Shown: positions 6,786 through 16,467 of the stretch, piece by piece
Numbering within the stretch: position 1 is the first letter of the stretch
Layout: each line of letters starts with the position of its first letter
From: JAKORR01 sp964608495
Lineage (GTDB): Bacteria > Armatimonadota > Zipacnadia > Zipacnadales > FEN-943
Direction of reading: 5' to 3'
Assembly (NCBI GenBank): GCA_964608495.1
Contig: CAZSOQ010000005.1
Location: forward strand, 1-44,708
DNA length: 44,708 bases
Notes under the pieces: model-generated
The model's input: the letters and a program-made list of their open reading frames with translations, nothing else
The model's database searches: none
Told to the model about the DNA's origin: nothing
Translations under genes and position numbers: made by a program

Positions 6786-7760
6786 CTAGACGTCAACCAG
6801 GTCTATCTGCGCCGGGTTGTTGGTGCCGAGGCCCTTGGCCGCGGCGGTGGCGATGTGCCTGGCGGCGGTGCCGATGGGTCCGATCCCCATGGCCTTGCGC
6901 CGCTCGTCGAGGATGCTCAGGCCCGTATGGTCAAGCGCCACCGGATCGGTGGCGGCCAGGATCGCGCCGTAGGGCCAGGTGAACTGCGGCCGCGCCCGCG
7001 GGCCGCCCTCGCAGATCGGGAAGACGGCGTCCATGATGATCAGGCGCGTCTTGTCGCGGATGGCGGGCACCGAGTTTACGTCGGCGATGTAGGGATCGCA
7101 GAAGTCGCCGTGGTGGTTGCCGGGGTTGTCGAAGGACCCGTACTGGTTCTTCATGGACGCCGTGATGCCCGACGTGCTGTGGCTCTTGAGGACGGGCAGG
7201 TTGATCATGGCGGTCATCCCCCGCGTGAGCAGCCTGCTCAGCCGCCCGTTGAAGCTGCCCACGACGGTCGGATTGGGCTCATAGTCCCCGTCCGTGCCGT
7301 AGTACCTAACGCCGGGGCCGTCCCGGTTCTCCGGGTAGCCGGTCTTGGCCATGTCGCTGGTCGTTCGGTCCCAGACGATGATCCTCTCGGCCGGGACGCC
7401 GGCGGCCCGGCAGCCCGCTGCCACGGCGTGCACTACTTCGATGCGTGTCGAGGCGCCCGGGCCGAACAGGCAGTTGATCTTCAGCCCCACAGTGTCATCG
7501 GGCCCCACGAACCTGCCCCAGGCGGCCGCCAGGTCATCCTCGCCGGCCAGACGCCTCACGCAGGCGTTGACCATGTTGGCCACGGACTGCTGGGGCAGCT
7601 CCCCGCCGGCGAAGTGAGCGGGTCGCAGGCAGCGAACGACGGTACTCTTGCCGCCCGTTGGCTGGCCCTGGGCGAAGGCGCGGCCCAGGGTCAGGACCCC
7701 GGCGCCTACCGCGGCGCCGGCGGCGATGAACTCCCGACGGGTCATGCCACTCGAACTCAT
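6786..7760 (-). CDS. Tat-exported DUF362 domain protein
   Basis: A 324-residue protein. The N-terminus MTRREFIAAGAAVGAG is a twin-arginine signal, with likely cleavage after AFA near residue 30. The body matches DUF362 proteins (conserved INLPVLKSHSTSGIT and SMKNQYGSFDNP segments), which often accompany iron-sulfur or redox proteins. No CxxCxxC ferredoxin cluster is visible here, so it is the short form. The ATG at 7760 has an AAAGGGGGA site; a longer open frame upstream is not needed. A TACAAT box lies 34 bases upstream with no good -35. It shares strand with the ubiquitin-like operon but is separated from it by that operon's own promoter. Biochemical function is unknown. Confidence 0.85.
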   Translation of the reverse strand: MSSSGMTRREFIAAGAAVGAGVLTLGRAFAQGQPTGGKSTVVRCLRPAHFAGGELPQQSVANMVNACVRRLAGEDDLAAAWGRFVGPDDTVGLKINCLFGPGASTRIEVVHAVAAGCRAAGVPAERIIVWDRTTSDMAKTGYPENRDGPGVRYYGTDGDYEPNPTVVGSFNGRLSRLLTRGMTAMINLPVLKSHSTSGITASMKNQYGSFDNPGNHHGDFCDPYIADVNSVPAIRDKTRLIIMDAVFPICEGGPRARPQFTWPYGAILAATDPVALDHTGLSILDERRKAMGIGPIGTAARHIATAAAKGLGTNNPAQIDLVDV

Positions 7761-7881
7761 GGACGGTCCCCCTTTGCTGCCGGTGTCCGCAGCATTGTAA
7801 CAGACGACCAGACCCCAGGGTTCCCCGCGGGGGGCGGGCGTCAAACGTCCGCGGGAGCAACGGGCGCCAAGGCCCGTCCGG

Positions 7882-9264
7882 CTAGTGCAGCGACTGGTCC
7901 CGGTCCAGGTCGCCCAGCGCCTCTCCCCGTGTGGCGATGACCTCGCGGTACCACCGGGCCGAGTCCTTCATCACACGCTCCTGGGTCTCGAAATCCGTGT
8001 AGACGATCCCGAAGCGCTCCTTGAACCCCTCGGCCCACTCGAAGTTGTCGGTCAGCGTCCACACGAAGTACCCCCGCACGTCCACGCCGTCCCTGATCGC
8101 CCGCGCGATCTGCAGCAGGTGCCGGTGCAGGTAGTCCGTGCGCTCGGCGTCGTGCACGCGGCCGTCCAGCGACACCCAGTCGGTGTCCGACATGCCGTTC
8201 TCCGTGACGACCACCGGCAGCCCGTAGCGCTCGAAGAAGAACCTGGGCCCCCAGTACAGCGCGTCGGGCGTGACGTTCCACTTGAAGGCCGTGATGGGAT
8301 GACCCGTCCGCAGGCCCACGCCCTCCGGCCTGCCGTCCGCGCCCGCGCGCACGTAGGACCCGGAGTAGGTGTTCACCCCGAAGAAGTCGAGCGGCTGAGA
8401 GATGGTCTCGAGGTCGCCGTCGCGGACCACGGGCATCAGCGTCCCGAAGTTCGCCAGCGCGTCCTCCGGGTAGCGCCCCAGGAACACAGGGTCCATCCAG
8501 AAGACGTTGGCCCACAGGTCGCGACCGCCGACCGAGAACATTGCGGCGCGCGCCGCCTCGATGTCCGCGGGGTCGTCCGAGGCGGGCATGCGCGGCGCGC
8601 CCACGGGGGCGAAGCCCACCAGGCTCTCGCTCCTCGCCCCGGCCCGTATCGCCTGCACGGCCTTGCCGTGGGCCAACAGCGAATGGTGCGCGGCCCGCAG
8701 CACCTCCGCCAGGCCCAGCTTGTCGCCGGGCGCGTGTCCGCCCGTGAGATGCCCCAGACCGATGAAGCACTGGGGCTCGTTGAGCGTCATCCAGTGCCGC
8801 ACGCGGTCGCACAGCCGGTCCACGATCACGCGCGCGTAGTCCGCGAACCAGTCGGGGCTGTCGGGATTCAGCCAGCCGCCGCGGCAGTACAGCTCGTACG
8901 GGTAGTCCCAGTGGAAGAGGGTCGCGTAGGGCGCGATGCCCGCGGCGAGCAGCTCGTCCACGAGCCTGTCGTAGAAGCCCAGCCCGGCCTCGTTCACCGC
9001 GCCCACCCCAGCCGGAAGCACCCGCGGCCAGGAGATCGAGAAGCGGTAGGCGTTCAGCCCGATCTCCCGCATCAGGCCCACGTCCTCGCGGTAGCGATGG
9101 TAGTGGTCGCAGGCCACGTCGCCGGACTGGCCCTGCCAGACCGCGCCTTCCTTGCGGCAGAGCATGTCCCACACGGACAGGCCCTTGCCGTCCTCGTAAG
9201 CGGCTCCCTCGATCTGATAGGACGCCGTGGCCGCACCGAAGACGAAGTCCTCGGGGAATCTCAT
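7882..9264 (-). CDS. GH1 family beta-glycosidase
   Basis: A 460-residue family 1 glycoside hydrolase, the usual length. The start MRFPEDFVFGAATASYQIEG is typical of the family; the ATG at 9264 is preferred because GAGGAG lies 9 bases upstream and the long N-terminal extension has no family similarity. The acid/base residue is E163 in TLNEP and the nucleophile E355 in VTENG. It has no signal peptide, so it works in the cytoplasm on beta-glucosides or beta-mannosides that have been imported. It lies 80 bases downstream of the GH38 gene on the same strand, suggesting co-transcription in oligosaccharide breakdown. Exact sugar specificity cannot be read from the sequence. Confidence 0.93.
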   Translation of the reverse strand: MRFPEDFVFGAATASYQIEGAAYEDGKGLSVWDMLCRKEGAVWQGQSGDVACDHYHRYREDVGLMREIGLNAYRFSISWPRVLPAGVGAVNEAGLGFYDRLVDELLAAGIAPYATLFHWDYPYELYCRGGWLNPDSPDWFADYARVIVDRLCDRVRHWMTLNEPQCFIGLGHLTGGHAPGDKLGLAEVLRAAHHSLLAHGKAVQAIRAGARSESLVGFAPVGAPRMPASDDPADIEAARAAMFSVGGRDLWANVFWMDPVFLGRYPEDALANFGTLMPVVRDGDLETISQPLDFFGVNTYSGSYVRAGADGRPEGVGLRTGHPITAFKWNVTPDALYWGPRFFFERYGLPVVVTENGMSDTDWVSLDGRVHDAERTDYLHRHLLQIARAIRDGVDVRGYFVWTLTDNFEWAEGFKERFGIVYTDFETQERVMKDSARWYREVIATRGEALGDLDRDQSLH

Positions 9265-9344
9265 GCCCATCATCTCCTCGTCTGTTGATGCCTCTGCCCC
9301 GGCGAGAACCCGTGACGGGGAGGGGCTCCGGCGCCGGTGGGCGC

Positions 9345-11810
9345 CTAGCGGCCCGCCAGCTCCTCGGCCAGCCCCTCGAGCATGTCCGTCTCGGCCACGC
9401 GGCCGCCCCAAAAGACCAGCGTCTTGATCTCACAGGGGCGGAAGTGGAGCTCGGTGGCCTTCGCGCGGGGCAGGCGGAGCTTCAGGGTCGCACGCGTCTC
9501 CCGGCCATGGGTCTCGTAAGCCCGGAGCACCACGCCTCGGCCGCGCTCGGCGGCCTTGATGACCTCGAGGATCACGTTGTCGGCGTCAATCTCCGCCAGC
9601 GAGAAGGACGGCCGCAGCCTGCCCGCGTGCGCCGGCTCCTCGCGCACCAGGCACGGGTGGTTGAGCTGCTGCGCCTGCCGCACCACGTCCCCCTCGCGCC
9701 AGTCGCCGGCGTGGGGCAGCAGCGCGTAGGTGAAGTCCTGCCGCCCCTGGTCCACGAACTCATACCGCCGGCGCGGATCGCGCCTGGCGGGGTCGTGGAA
9801 GCAGTAGATGGGCGTGCGCAGGACGCTCAGCCGCAGCTCCCCGCCGCGGATGTCGTAGCCGTACTTGGCGTCGTTGAGCACCGCCAGCCCCGCCACCGTG
9901 CCGTCGTCGAGCCGCCCCGTGACGTCCGCCCACTTCTGCGCAGGCTCCTCGTTGCCCGACGCGGCGCGCACGGCGTGGCCGTAGGGCGTCTCGTAGGTCG
10001 CCGTCCCGTCGTCCAGGGCCGTGGGGAAGGCCAGCTTCAGGAACTCGTGCTCGCCGCAGTAGTCCACCGAGAGCAGCACGTCCACCCGCGGGACGTCGCG
10101 GTACAGCCGGATGTCCTGCATCAGGATCGACTCGCCGAACCCCATGCCCACCAGCACCCGCGCTCGCACAGGCCCCACCTCGACGATCTCGACACTGCGG
10201 GCGTGGAAGCGGCCGATCTCGTCGCGGAAGCTGTCAATGCCATGGCTCCAGGTGTCGGAGGGGTCGTACATGACCAGGGGGACGTTGGCCGGCGCCGACA
10301 GCAGACCGTGGCCGGTGCGCTTGTCGAGCAGGCGCGTGAGGTAGCCGCTGTCCAGGTCGAGCTCCAGCCGATAGAGGGCGCTCTCGAGGAAGGAGCCGCC
10401 GGCCCGGAACTCGTTGGCCTGGGCCGGCCCGGCGCCCTGCACCATGCGGTAAACGCGGTAGCCGCAGGGCGGCACGTCGGCGGCGAAGACCACGCGGATC
10501 GTGGTGCCTCGGCCGCTGATGTTCGTGTGGACCACCTGGAAGGGCACCGGCTCCCCCTTCTCGTCCACCATGTGCACCAGGTCGTTGTGGTTGGGCCAGG
10601 AGACCTCCGCCGAGACGACCTCCCTGCGTCGCCAGGACAGGGTGTTGTAGACCACGATGGGCCTGCCCTCGCCCGGGCAGTCTATCTGAGCCGACACGCG
10701 GGCCATCGCCGTCCGCAGGGCCCGGCGCGCCAGCACCTCCGCCTCCTGGTAGTCGAGCACCGCGTCGTCGCAGGCGGGCCGGATGCTGGTGCCCGCGAGT
10801 ACGTCGTGGAACTGGTTGAGGAGCACGCGGCGCCAGGCGTAGGCGAAGTCGGCCGCGGGGTACTCCAGGCCCACGAGTCGCCCGGCCAGCACCGACATCT
10901 TCTCGGCCTGCAGCAGCAGGTTCTCGGCCGCGCGGTTGTGCTGCTTGATCGCCGAGACCGACGTGTAGCACCCGCGCGCGTGGTACTGCAGCTCCTCGGC
11001 CACCACCGGGAAGCCCTCCGCCCGGTCGCGGACCTTGTCGAAGAAGGCGTCGGGTGTGCTGAAGAGGGCGCGCGGGCCCTCGGGGTCCGCGTCCACCTTC
11101 CGGATGCTGGCGATGTTGGCCAGCGTCGGGCCGCCGCCGTGGTTACCCACGCCGAAGAAGCACATGTGGTCCTCGAGGCCCGCCGGCGTGGCCTCGGCGC
11201 AGCGCCGGACGTGATCCTCGATGGCCTCGGAGCCGGTGCCGTAGTGCCCGGGCATGCGGGCGGCGAGCACGCGTGTGCCGTCCGGCGCCTCCCACCAGAA
11301 CAGCGTTGACGGGAGCTGCTTCTCGTGGGGCCCCGGCCGGAAGAAGCAGTACTGGTACATGCCCTGGCCCGCCAGGATCTGGGGAATCTGGCCCGCGTGG
11401 CCGAAGGTGTCCACGTTCCAGCCCGTGCGGGCCAGTCGCCCGAACCGCTCGGCGAAGTACCGCTGCCCGTACAGGCCCTGGCGCACCAGGGCCTCGCCCG
11501 AGGGCACGTTGCAGTCCGGCTGCAGCCACCAGCCGTTCACGATGCACCAGCGCCCGTCGGCAATGGCCTGGCGAATCTCGGCGAAGAGCTCGGGGGCCTC
11601 CTGCTCGACCCACTCGTACATGCTGGCGCTGCTCTGGCAGAAGATGAAGCCGGGAGTGTCCTTGATGCGATCCAGGGCGGCGCGGCAGGTGTCCAGCACC
11701 TCCTGGCGGCCCTCCTCCCAGCGCCATTGCCAGACGGGATCAATGTGCGCGTTGCCAATCATGTGAACCGTGACGCGGGACAAGTCCCGCGCGTCAGAGC
11801 CGCTGGACAT
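9345..11810 (-). CDS. GH38 alpha-mannosidase
   Basis: An 821-residue family 38 enzyme. The zinc site is visible as H22 and D24 in NAHIDPVW, D134 (also the nucleophile) in NVDTFGHAGQIPQI, and H335 in NQFHDVLAGTS. The central three-helix and C-terminal beta-sandwich parts are present, matching a full-length enzyme. It hydrolyses terminal alpha-mannosides. There is no signal peptide, so it probably acts inside the cell. The ATG follows a GGAGGT site. The NQFHD version of the motif is that of the class II cytosolic/lysosomal-like enzymes, unlike the second GH38 in this window, so the two are not recent duplicates. Confidence 0.93.
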   Translation of the reverse strand: MSSGSDARDLSRVTVHMIGNAHIDPVWQWRWEEGRQEVLDTCRAALDRIKDTPGFIFCQSSASMYEWVEQEAPELFAEIRQAIADGRWCIVNGWWLQPDCNVPSGEALVRQGLYGQRYFAERFGRLARTGWNVDTFGHAGQIPQILAGQGMYQYCFFRPGPHEKQLPSTLFWWEAPDGTRVLAARMPGHYGTGSEAIEDHVRRCAEATPAGLEDHMCFFGVGNHGGGPTLANIASIRKVDADPEGPRALFSTPDAFFDKVRDRAEGFPVVAEELQYHARGCYTSVSAIKQHNRAAENLLLQAEKMSVLAGRLVGLEYPAADFAYAWRRVLLNQFHDVLAGTSIRPACDDAVLDYQEAEVLARRALRTAMARVSAQIDCPGEGRPIVVYNTLSWRRREVVSAEVSWPNHNDLVHMVDEKGEPVPFQVVHTNISGRGTTIRVVFAADVPPCGYRVYRMVQGAGPAQANEFRAGGSFLESALYRLELDLDSGYLTRLLDKRTGHGLLSAPANVPLVMYDPSDTWSHGIDSFRDEIGRFHARSVEIVEVGPVRARVLVGMGFGESILMQDIRLYRDVPRVDVLLSVDYCGEHEFLKLAFPTALDDGTATYETPYGHAVRAASGNEEPAQKWADVTGRLDDGTVAGLAVLNDAKYGYDIRGGELRLSVLRTPIYCFHDPARRDPRRRYEFVDQGRQDFTYALLPHAGDWREGDVVRQAQQLNHPCLVREEPAHAGRLRPSFSLAEIDADNVILEVIKAAERGRGVVLRAYETHGRETRATLKLRLPRAKATELHFRPCEIKTLVFWGGRVAETDMLEGLAEELAGR

Positions 11811-12039
11811 GGCACTACCTCCGGGAAGCGGGCTACAGGCACCTTGCTGCTTCTTCCCACCGGCCGCGCCAACCTTCCCGGACGGGCCCGGCGCCGGCCC
11901 CGAAGCTCAGGCGGGCGTGGCCCGCCCGGCGGGCAGGAAAGCCGCGGTGGGCGCCGAACACGCCCTTCGCGATGCGACTTCACACGCCACGCACTCTGGC
12001 AAGACCTGCCACGGAGGCTGCCACGGGAGGAGTCAACAC

Positions 12040-12684
12040 ATGAAGAAAGCACTCATCGTGTGGGGTGGTTGGGACGGCCACGAGCCCGAGCAGTGCAAGG
12101 ATGTCTTCGAGCCCTTCTTGCGCGAGCAGGGCTACGACGTCCGCGTCGAGCACACGATGGACGTGTACCTCGACCAAGACTACATGAGCTCGCTCAGCGT
12201 CCTTGTGCCCATATGGACCATGGGCGAGATCAGCAGGGAGCAGGAGCAGGGCCTGCTGGGAGCCGTGGGCGGCGGCGTCGGCATCGCCGGCTGGCACGGC
12301 GGCATGGGCGACGCCTTCCGCCAGCACACGGAGTACCAGTTCATGGTCGGCGGCCAGTGGGTCGCCCACCCGGGCGGGATCGTTGACTACACCGTCAACA
12401 TCGTCAAGCGCGACGACCCTATCATGGCCGGCCTCAGTGACTTCGCCATGCGCTCCGAGCAGTACTACATGCACGTGGACCCGTCCAACGAGGTGCTGGC
12501 GACCGCGACCTTCACAGGCGAGCACGCGCCCTGGATCGAGGGCTGCGTCATGCCCGTGGTCTGGAAGCGCAAGTACGGCGAGGGTCGGGTCTTCTACTGC
12601 TCGCTGGGGCACGTGGCGGCCGACTTCGACGTGCCAGAGGCCCGGACGATCGTGCAGCGCGGGATTCTGTGGGCAAGCCGCTGA
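12040..12684 (+). CDS. ThuA-like (trehalose utilisation) domain protein
   Basis: A 214-residue protein starting at the ATG after a GGAGGAG site. The opening KKALIVWGGWDGHEPEQC and the segments GIAGWHGGMGDAFR (about 86-99) and GRVFYCSLGH near the C-terminus fit the ThuA-like family, a glutamine-amidotransferase-like fold common beside sugar catabolic genes. No signal peptide is seen. The family's reaction is poorly defined; some members take part in keto-sugar or trehalose metabolism. It is transcribed away from the GH38 gene across a 229-base intergenic region in which I see no clear promoter. Confidence 0.85.
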   Translation: MKKALIVWGGWDGHEPEQCKDVFEPFLREQGYDVRVEHTMDVYLDQDYMSSLSVLVPIWTMGEISREQEQGLLGAVGGGVGIAGWHGGMGDAFRQHTEYQFMVGGQWVAHPGGIVDYTVNIVKRDDPIMAGLSDFAMRSEQYYMHVDPSNEVLATATFTGEHAPWIEGCVMPVVWKRKYGEGRVFYCSLGHVAADFDVPEARTIVQRGILWASR

Positions 12685-12744
12685 GGCGCCCACCGGCGCC
12701 CGGACGCCGCGCTCCGCGCGGTCGGCTGCGGGCCGAGCGTCCGC

Positions 12745-12754
12745 NNNNNNNNNN
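12745..12754. other. Assembly gap of 10 N
   Basis: Ten unknown bases, a conventional scaffold-gap length, so the true distance and order here are uncertain. The left flank carries an inverted repeat (CGGACGC at 12699-12705 with GCGTCCG at 12737-12743) and the right flank begins inside a transposase gene. A multicopy insertion sequence probably broke the assembly. Anything inferred across this point, including synteny of the two halves of the carbohydrate island, rests on the scaffolding. Confidence 0.97.
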
Positions 12755-12899
12755 GCACAAGACGCTCAAGGTCACCACCATCCGCCCCAACGCGCCCGCC
12801 ACCGTCGAGGAGGCCAGGGCACTGGTGGTGCGCTTCGTGCGCTACTACAACGAGACGCGCCTGCACAGCGCCACCGGCCATCCACCCAGGAGGTGCGCC
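12755..12899 (+). pseudogene. C-terminal fragment of an IS transposase (rve integrase type)
   Basis: The 48 visible residues begin HKTLK and contain VEEARALVVRF and YYNETRLHSATG. This is the C-terminal signature of DDE/rve-type transposases of IS3-, IS481- or related families, in which a YN-x2-RLHSAlGy stretch follows the catalytic glutamate. The N-terminal catalytic part is missing into the assembly gap. There is no stop codon of its own: the frame runs on into the methyltransferase whose ATG follows. It is therefore a remnant or the edge of an element left unassembled. Which IS family it belongs to cannot be decided from this piece. Confidence 0.75.
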
Positions 12900-13703
12900 A
12901 TGATCATCATCGGCGAGCTCATCAACGGGACGCGCAAGAACCCCAAGGCGGCCATCGCCGAGAGGAACGCCGAGTATGTGGCGGACCTGGCCCGGCGTCA
13001 GGCCGAGGCGGGTGCGGCCTTCATAGACGTCAACCCGGGCACCACCGGCGATGCCGAGGTCACCGACATGAGGTGGCTCGTTGAGACCGCCCAGGCCGCC
13101 ACCGACAGGCCCCTGAGCTTCGACAGCCCCAACGTCGCCGCCATCGAGGCTGCCTTCGAGGTCTATCGCGGCAGCGAGACACCCATGGTCAATTCCATCA
13201 CGGCCGAGCAGGCGCGGCTGGACAGCCTGCTAGGCGTGGTGGCCGACACGGGCGCGAACGTGGCGGCCCTGGCGATGGGCGATGAGGGCATGCCCTGCAT
13301 TGCCGGGCAGCGCGAGGACACCGCGCGGCGGCTGATAGATACGCTGGTGAGCGCGGGCGTGCAGCCGGAGCGGATCTTCGTGGACCCCGTCATCACTCCC
13401 CTCAGCACGGACCAGAACACCGGGCTGCTCGTGTTCCAGGCCATCAGAGCCATCAAGGAGCACTGCCCGGAATGCCATGTGACCTGCGGGCTGAGCAACA
13501 TCTCCTACGGCCTGCCCAATCGTAAGCTCATGAACCGCGTGTTCCTGGCGCTGAGCATGATGGCCGGCCTCGACGCGGCCATCATGGACCCGCTGGACGG
13601 GAAGATCATGGCGGAGCTGGTGACGGCCGAGGCGCTGCTGGGCATGGACGAGTGGTGCATGGGCTACATCACCGCCGCGCGGGCGGGCAAGCTAGAGGTC
13701 TAG
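12900..13703 (+). CDS. Pterin-binding methyltetrahydrofolate/corrinoid methyltransferase
   Basis: A 267-residue TIM-barrel protein of the pterin-binding (DHPS-like) superfamily. Visible family features are IIIGELINGTRK at the start, FIDVNPGTTG, an LSFDSPN segment, VNSITAE and GLSNISYGLPNR, as in methyltetrahydrofolate:corrinoid protein methyltransferases. Such enzymes move a methyl group between folate and a cobalamin protein in one-carbon or methyl-donor metabolism. The ATG follows a strong AGGAGG site that itself sits at the end of the transposase remnant. The frame is open upstream through that remnant, but the enzyme is complete from this ATG. No corrinoid protein gene is seen nearby, so its partner must be elsewhere. 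Confidence 0.88.
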   Translation: MIIIGELINGTRKNPKAAIAERNAEYVADLARRQAEAGAAFIDVNPGTTGDAEVTDMRWLVETAQAATDRPLSFDSPNVAAIEAAFEVYRGSETPMVNSITAEQARLDSLLGVVADTGANVAALAMGDEGMPCIAGQREDTARRLIDTLVSAGVQPERIFVDPVITPLSTDQNTGLLVFQAIRAIKEHCPECHVTCGLSNISYGLPNRKLMNRVFLALSMMAGLDAAIMDPLDGKIMAELVTAEALLGMDEWCMGYITAARAGKLEV

Positions 13704-13768
13704 CCAGGAGACCGCAGTGCCGGCGGCGTCCGGAGGCTCGGGCGCCGCTCGCGTAAGGGGAGGCCACC

Positions 13769-16441
13769 ATGAGCAAGCGCGTGGTCATGGTCTCGATGAC
13801 CCACTGGGACCGGGAGCACGCCCGCCCCTTCGAGCAGTTCCGCTGGCACCTTGTCTACAACGTCATGGATGCCGTGCTGGACCTGCTCGCGAGCGGAGGC
13901 CTGCCCTACTTCGTGCTCGACGGCCAGGTTCTCGCCCTGGAGGATTACCTGGAGCTGCGGCCCGAGCGCACCGGGGACGCCGAGCGCCTGGTGCGCGAGG
14001 GCAAGCTACCCCTGGGACCCTTCTTCGTGGCCCCCGATGAGCTGATTCCCACCGGCGAAGGTCTGGTCCGCAACCTGCTCCTGGGAAGCCGGCTGGCGCA
14101 GCGCTTCGGCGGGGTCATGCGCATCGGGCACAACATTGACACCTTCGGCCGCCCGGCGCAGATGCCGCAGATCCTGCGTGGGTTCGGCATAGGCCGCGCG
14201 GTCCAGGGCCGCGGCGTCGGCGAGGAAGTGCCCGGCTTCGGCGCTCTCTTCACCTGGCGCGCACCCGACGGCTCCCAAGTGCTCTCCCTCTTTCACTTCG
14301 TCCAGACGACCCAGGACCTACCCGAGTCGCAGGAGGGCATCGTCGCGACCTTTCGGGCGGCGATCAGGGCCGCCGACCCCTTCGACCTGCCCGTGGTCCT
14401 GGTGGGCAACGGTGGCGACGGTGCGCCGCCGCGACCGCGCCTGCCGGAGGCTGTCGCCGTCTTCAACGCGGCGGCAGGGGCTGCCCAGCCCGCCTGCGAC
14501 GACGTGGAGATGGCGATAGGCACGCTGGATACCTACTTCGAGGCCCTGGCCGGGCTGGACGCCGCGCAGCTCCCCGCCGAGGGCGGGTGGCCGGTGATCG
14601 AGGGCGAGCTCCACTCGGGCCGGCACAATGTGATCCTCGCCCACGTCTATTCCGCCCGCTGTTACCTGAAGCGCGCCAACTATGAGGCCGAGGCAGACCT
14701 GTTCCGGTATGCCGAGCCGCTGGCGACGGCGGCGTGGGTGCTCACCGGCGATGCCTACCCCGGGGTCTTTTTGGAGCGCGCCCTGCGCGCCGTCCTCGAG
14801 AACCATTTCCACGACACGATCTGTGGCTGCTCGGCCGACCCGGTGTACCACGACGCGATGCGCCGCTACGCGCACGCCGAGCAGATCGCGGAGGTGCTGA
14901 TGGAGCGCGCGACCAAGCGCCTGGGCGCGCGGGCCGCGGCCGCGCCACCGGCTCCCGGCGCCGTCCCCGTTCTGGCCTTCAACCCCCATGCCTGGGCCAT
15001 GGAGGAGCCGGTGTGCGCTCGCCTGTACCTGTCCGCGGACGAGGATGGGCCGATGGACTTCCGGGTGGTTGACGCCCAGGGCGCCCCCGTGCCGTGCCAG
15101 GTGACCCGGCAGCGTGTCACGCCGACCCACCAGCCCTACTTCTGGCGGGCGCGATTGCCCTACGACAAGCCCGTGCGAGAGCTCGAGGTGTGCTTCGCGC
15201 CGCGGCTGGGGGCGCTGGCGGACGAGGTGTTCTTCGTGGCGCCGGGGGATACGGGGCGTGATTCCAGCGTCTCAGCGACCCCGGAAGGCCTCGAGAACGC
15301 CCTTCTCCGCGTGGATATCGCCCCCGACGGCACCCTATCCGTGACCGACAAGGCCACGGGCCATACCTTCGCGGGGTTGAATCGCTTCGAGGATGAGGAG
15401 AGCCTGTGCGGCGAGTACTACCACGTGACAGCGCCCGAGCCCGAGGTGCACATCGCGCCGGCTCCCTCGCGAGTCGAGGTGACCGAGCGCGGGCCACTGC
15501 GGGCGACCGTGGCCCTGGACTTCGAATGGTCGCTGCCCGCCTGCGCCGCCGAGGACTTGAGCGGCCGGAGCCAGGAGCGCGTGGTCTGCCCTCTGCGCGC
15601 CGAGGTGTCGCTGTGGGCGGGCGTGCCCAGGGCCGAGATCCGGGTCGTGCTCGACAACCGGGCGCGGGACCACCGCCTGCGGGCCGTGTTCCCAACGGGC
15701 CTGCGGGCCGACACCGTGGCCGTCGAGACCGCCTTCGCGGTCGTGCAGCGACCCGTTGACCTGCCCCCCGGCGAGGGTTGGGCCGATCCGCCGTGCCCTG
15801 AATCCGGGCAGCAGACCTTCGCCGACGTGTCGGACGGCGCCCTGGGGCTGGCGGTGCTCAACCGCGGGATACCGGAGCTCGGCGTCGCGCGGGCGGGCGA
15901 TGATGTAGAGCTCTCCCTGACGCTGCTCCGGGCGGTCGGCTGGATCGCGCGGCTCCACTGGGCGGTGCAGGGCTATCGCATCCCGACGCCGGAGGCCCAG
16001 TGCCTCGGCCCACAAGCCTTCGAGTACGCCCTGTATCCTCACCGGGGCGACTGGCTCGAGGGGCGGGCCTGGGAACAGGCGCAGCGATTCGCCTACCCGC
16101 CGCGGGCCTTCCAGCTCCTCACGACCCCCGGCGTGGCCCCCGGAGGCCCGCAGGCAAGCCCGGGTGGGCTGCTGAGCGTCACGCCGTCGGAGCTGGTGCT
16201 CAGCGCCGTCAAGAGGGCCGAGGATGGCGATGCCGTTATCCTGCGGCTGTGGAACGTGGCGCCGGCGGAGGTGGCTGGGAGGGTGCAGTTCGGCTTCCCG
16301 GTGCGGGAGGTATGGCTCGCGAACCTGGCCGAAGAGCCGCTGGAGGCGCTCCCGGTGGACCGGAACGGGGTGGATCTCGCGGCGCGGGCGCACGGGATCG
16401 TGACCATCCGGGTCTCACCGGCGGGCGCGCCGCCCGCGTGA
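13769..16441 (+). CDS. GH38 mannosidase, MngB-like
   Basis: An 890-residue family 38 protein whose THWDRE motif (H12, D14), HNIDTFGRPAQMPQ (D124 nucleophile and zinc ligand) and ENHFHDTICGCSADPVYHDAM (H348) match the mannosylglycerate-hydrolase-like branch. The usual DREWY is changed to DREHAR at the start. The enzyme should release terminal alpha-mannose from small glycosides such as 2-O-mannosylglycerate or from glycan fragments. It has no signal peptide. The start has a GGGGAGG ribosome site. It may be co-transcribed with the methyltransferase 65 bases upstream. It converges on the next gene with only 26 bases between stop codons and no obvious terminator hairpin. Confidence 0.92.
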   Translation: MSKRVVMVSMTHWDREHARPFEQFRWHLVYNVMDAVLDLLASGGLPYFVLDGQVLALEDYLELRPERTGDAERLVREGKLPLGPFFVAPDELIPTGEGLVRNLLLGSRLAQRFGGVMRIGHNIDTFGRPAQMPQILRGFGIGRAVQGRGVGEEVPGFGALFTWRAPDGSQVLSLFHFVQTTQDLPESQEGIVATFRAAIRAADPFDLPVVLVGNGGDGAPPRPRLPEAVAVFNAAAGAAQPACDDVEMAIGTLDTYFEALAGLDAAQLPAEGGWPVIEGELHSGRHNVILAHVYSARCYLKRANYEAEADLFRYAEPLATAAWVLTGDAYPGVFLERALRAVLENHFHDTICGCSADPVYHDAMRRYAHAEQIAEVLMERATKRLGARAAAAPPAPGAVPVLAFNPHAWAMEEPVCARLYLSADEDGPMDFRVVDAQGAPVPCQVTRQRVTPTHQPYFWRARLPYDKPVRELEVCFAPRLGALADEVFFVAPGDTGRDSSVSATPEGLENALLRVDIAPDGTLSVTDKATGHTFAGLNRFEDEESLCGEYYHVTAPEPEVHIAPAPSRVEVTERGPLRATVALDFEWSLPACAAEDLSGRSQERVVCPLRAEVSLWAGVPRAEIRVVLDNRARDHRLRAVFPTGLRADTVAVETAFAVVQRPVDLPPGEGWADPPCPESGQQTFADVSDGALGLAVLNRGIPELGVARAGDDVELSLTLLRAVGWIARLHWAVQGYRIPTPEAQCLGPQAFEYALYPHRGDWLEGRAWEQAQRFAYPPRAFQLLTTPGVAPGGPQASPGGLLSVTPSELVLSAVKRAEDGDAVILRLWNVAPAEVAGRVQFGFPVREVWLANLAEEPLEALPVDRNGVDLAARAHGIVTIRVSPAGAPPA

Positions 16442-16467
16442 AGCCCCTCTCGCCCATCGCAGGGACC

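Noticed and set aside
9285..11309. Plus-strand open frame of 674 residues
   Set aside because: Antisense to the GH38 gene, which has all catalytic motifs on the minus strand.
12669..12744. Coding sequence to the left of the assembly gap
   Set aside because: The frame is open only by GC bias, and no transposase features are seen on this side.
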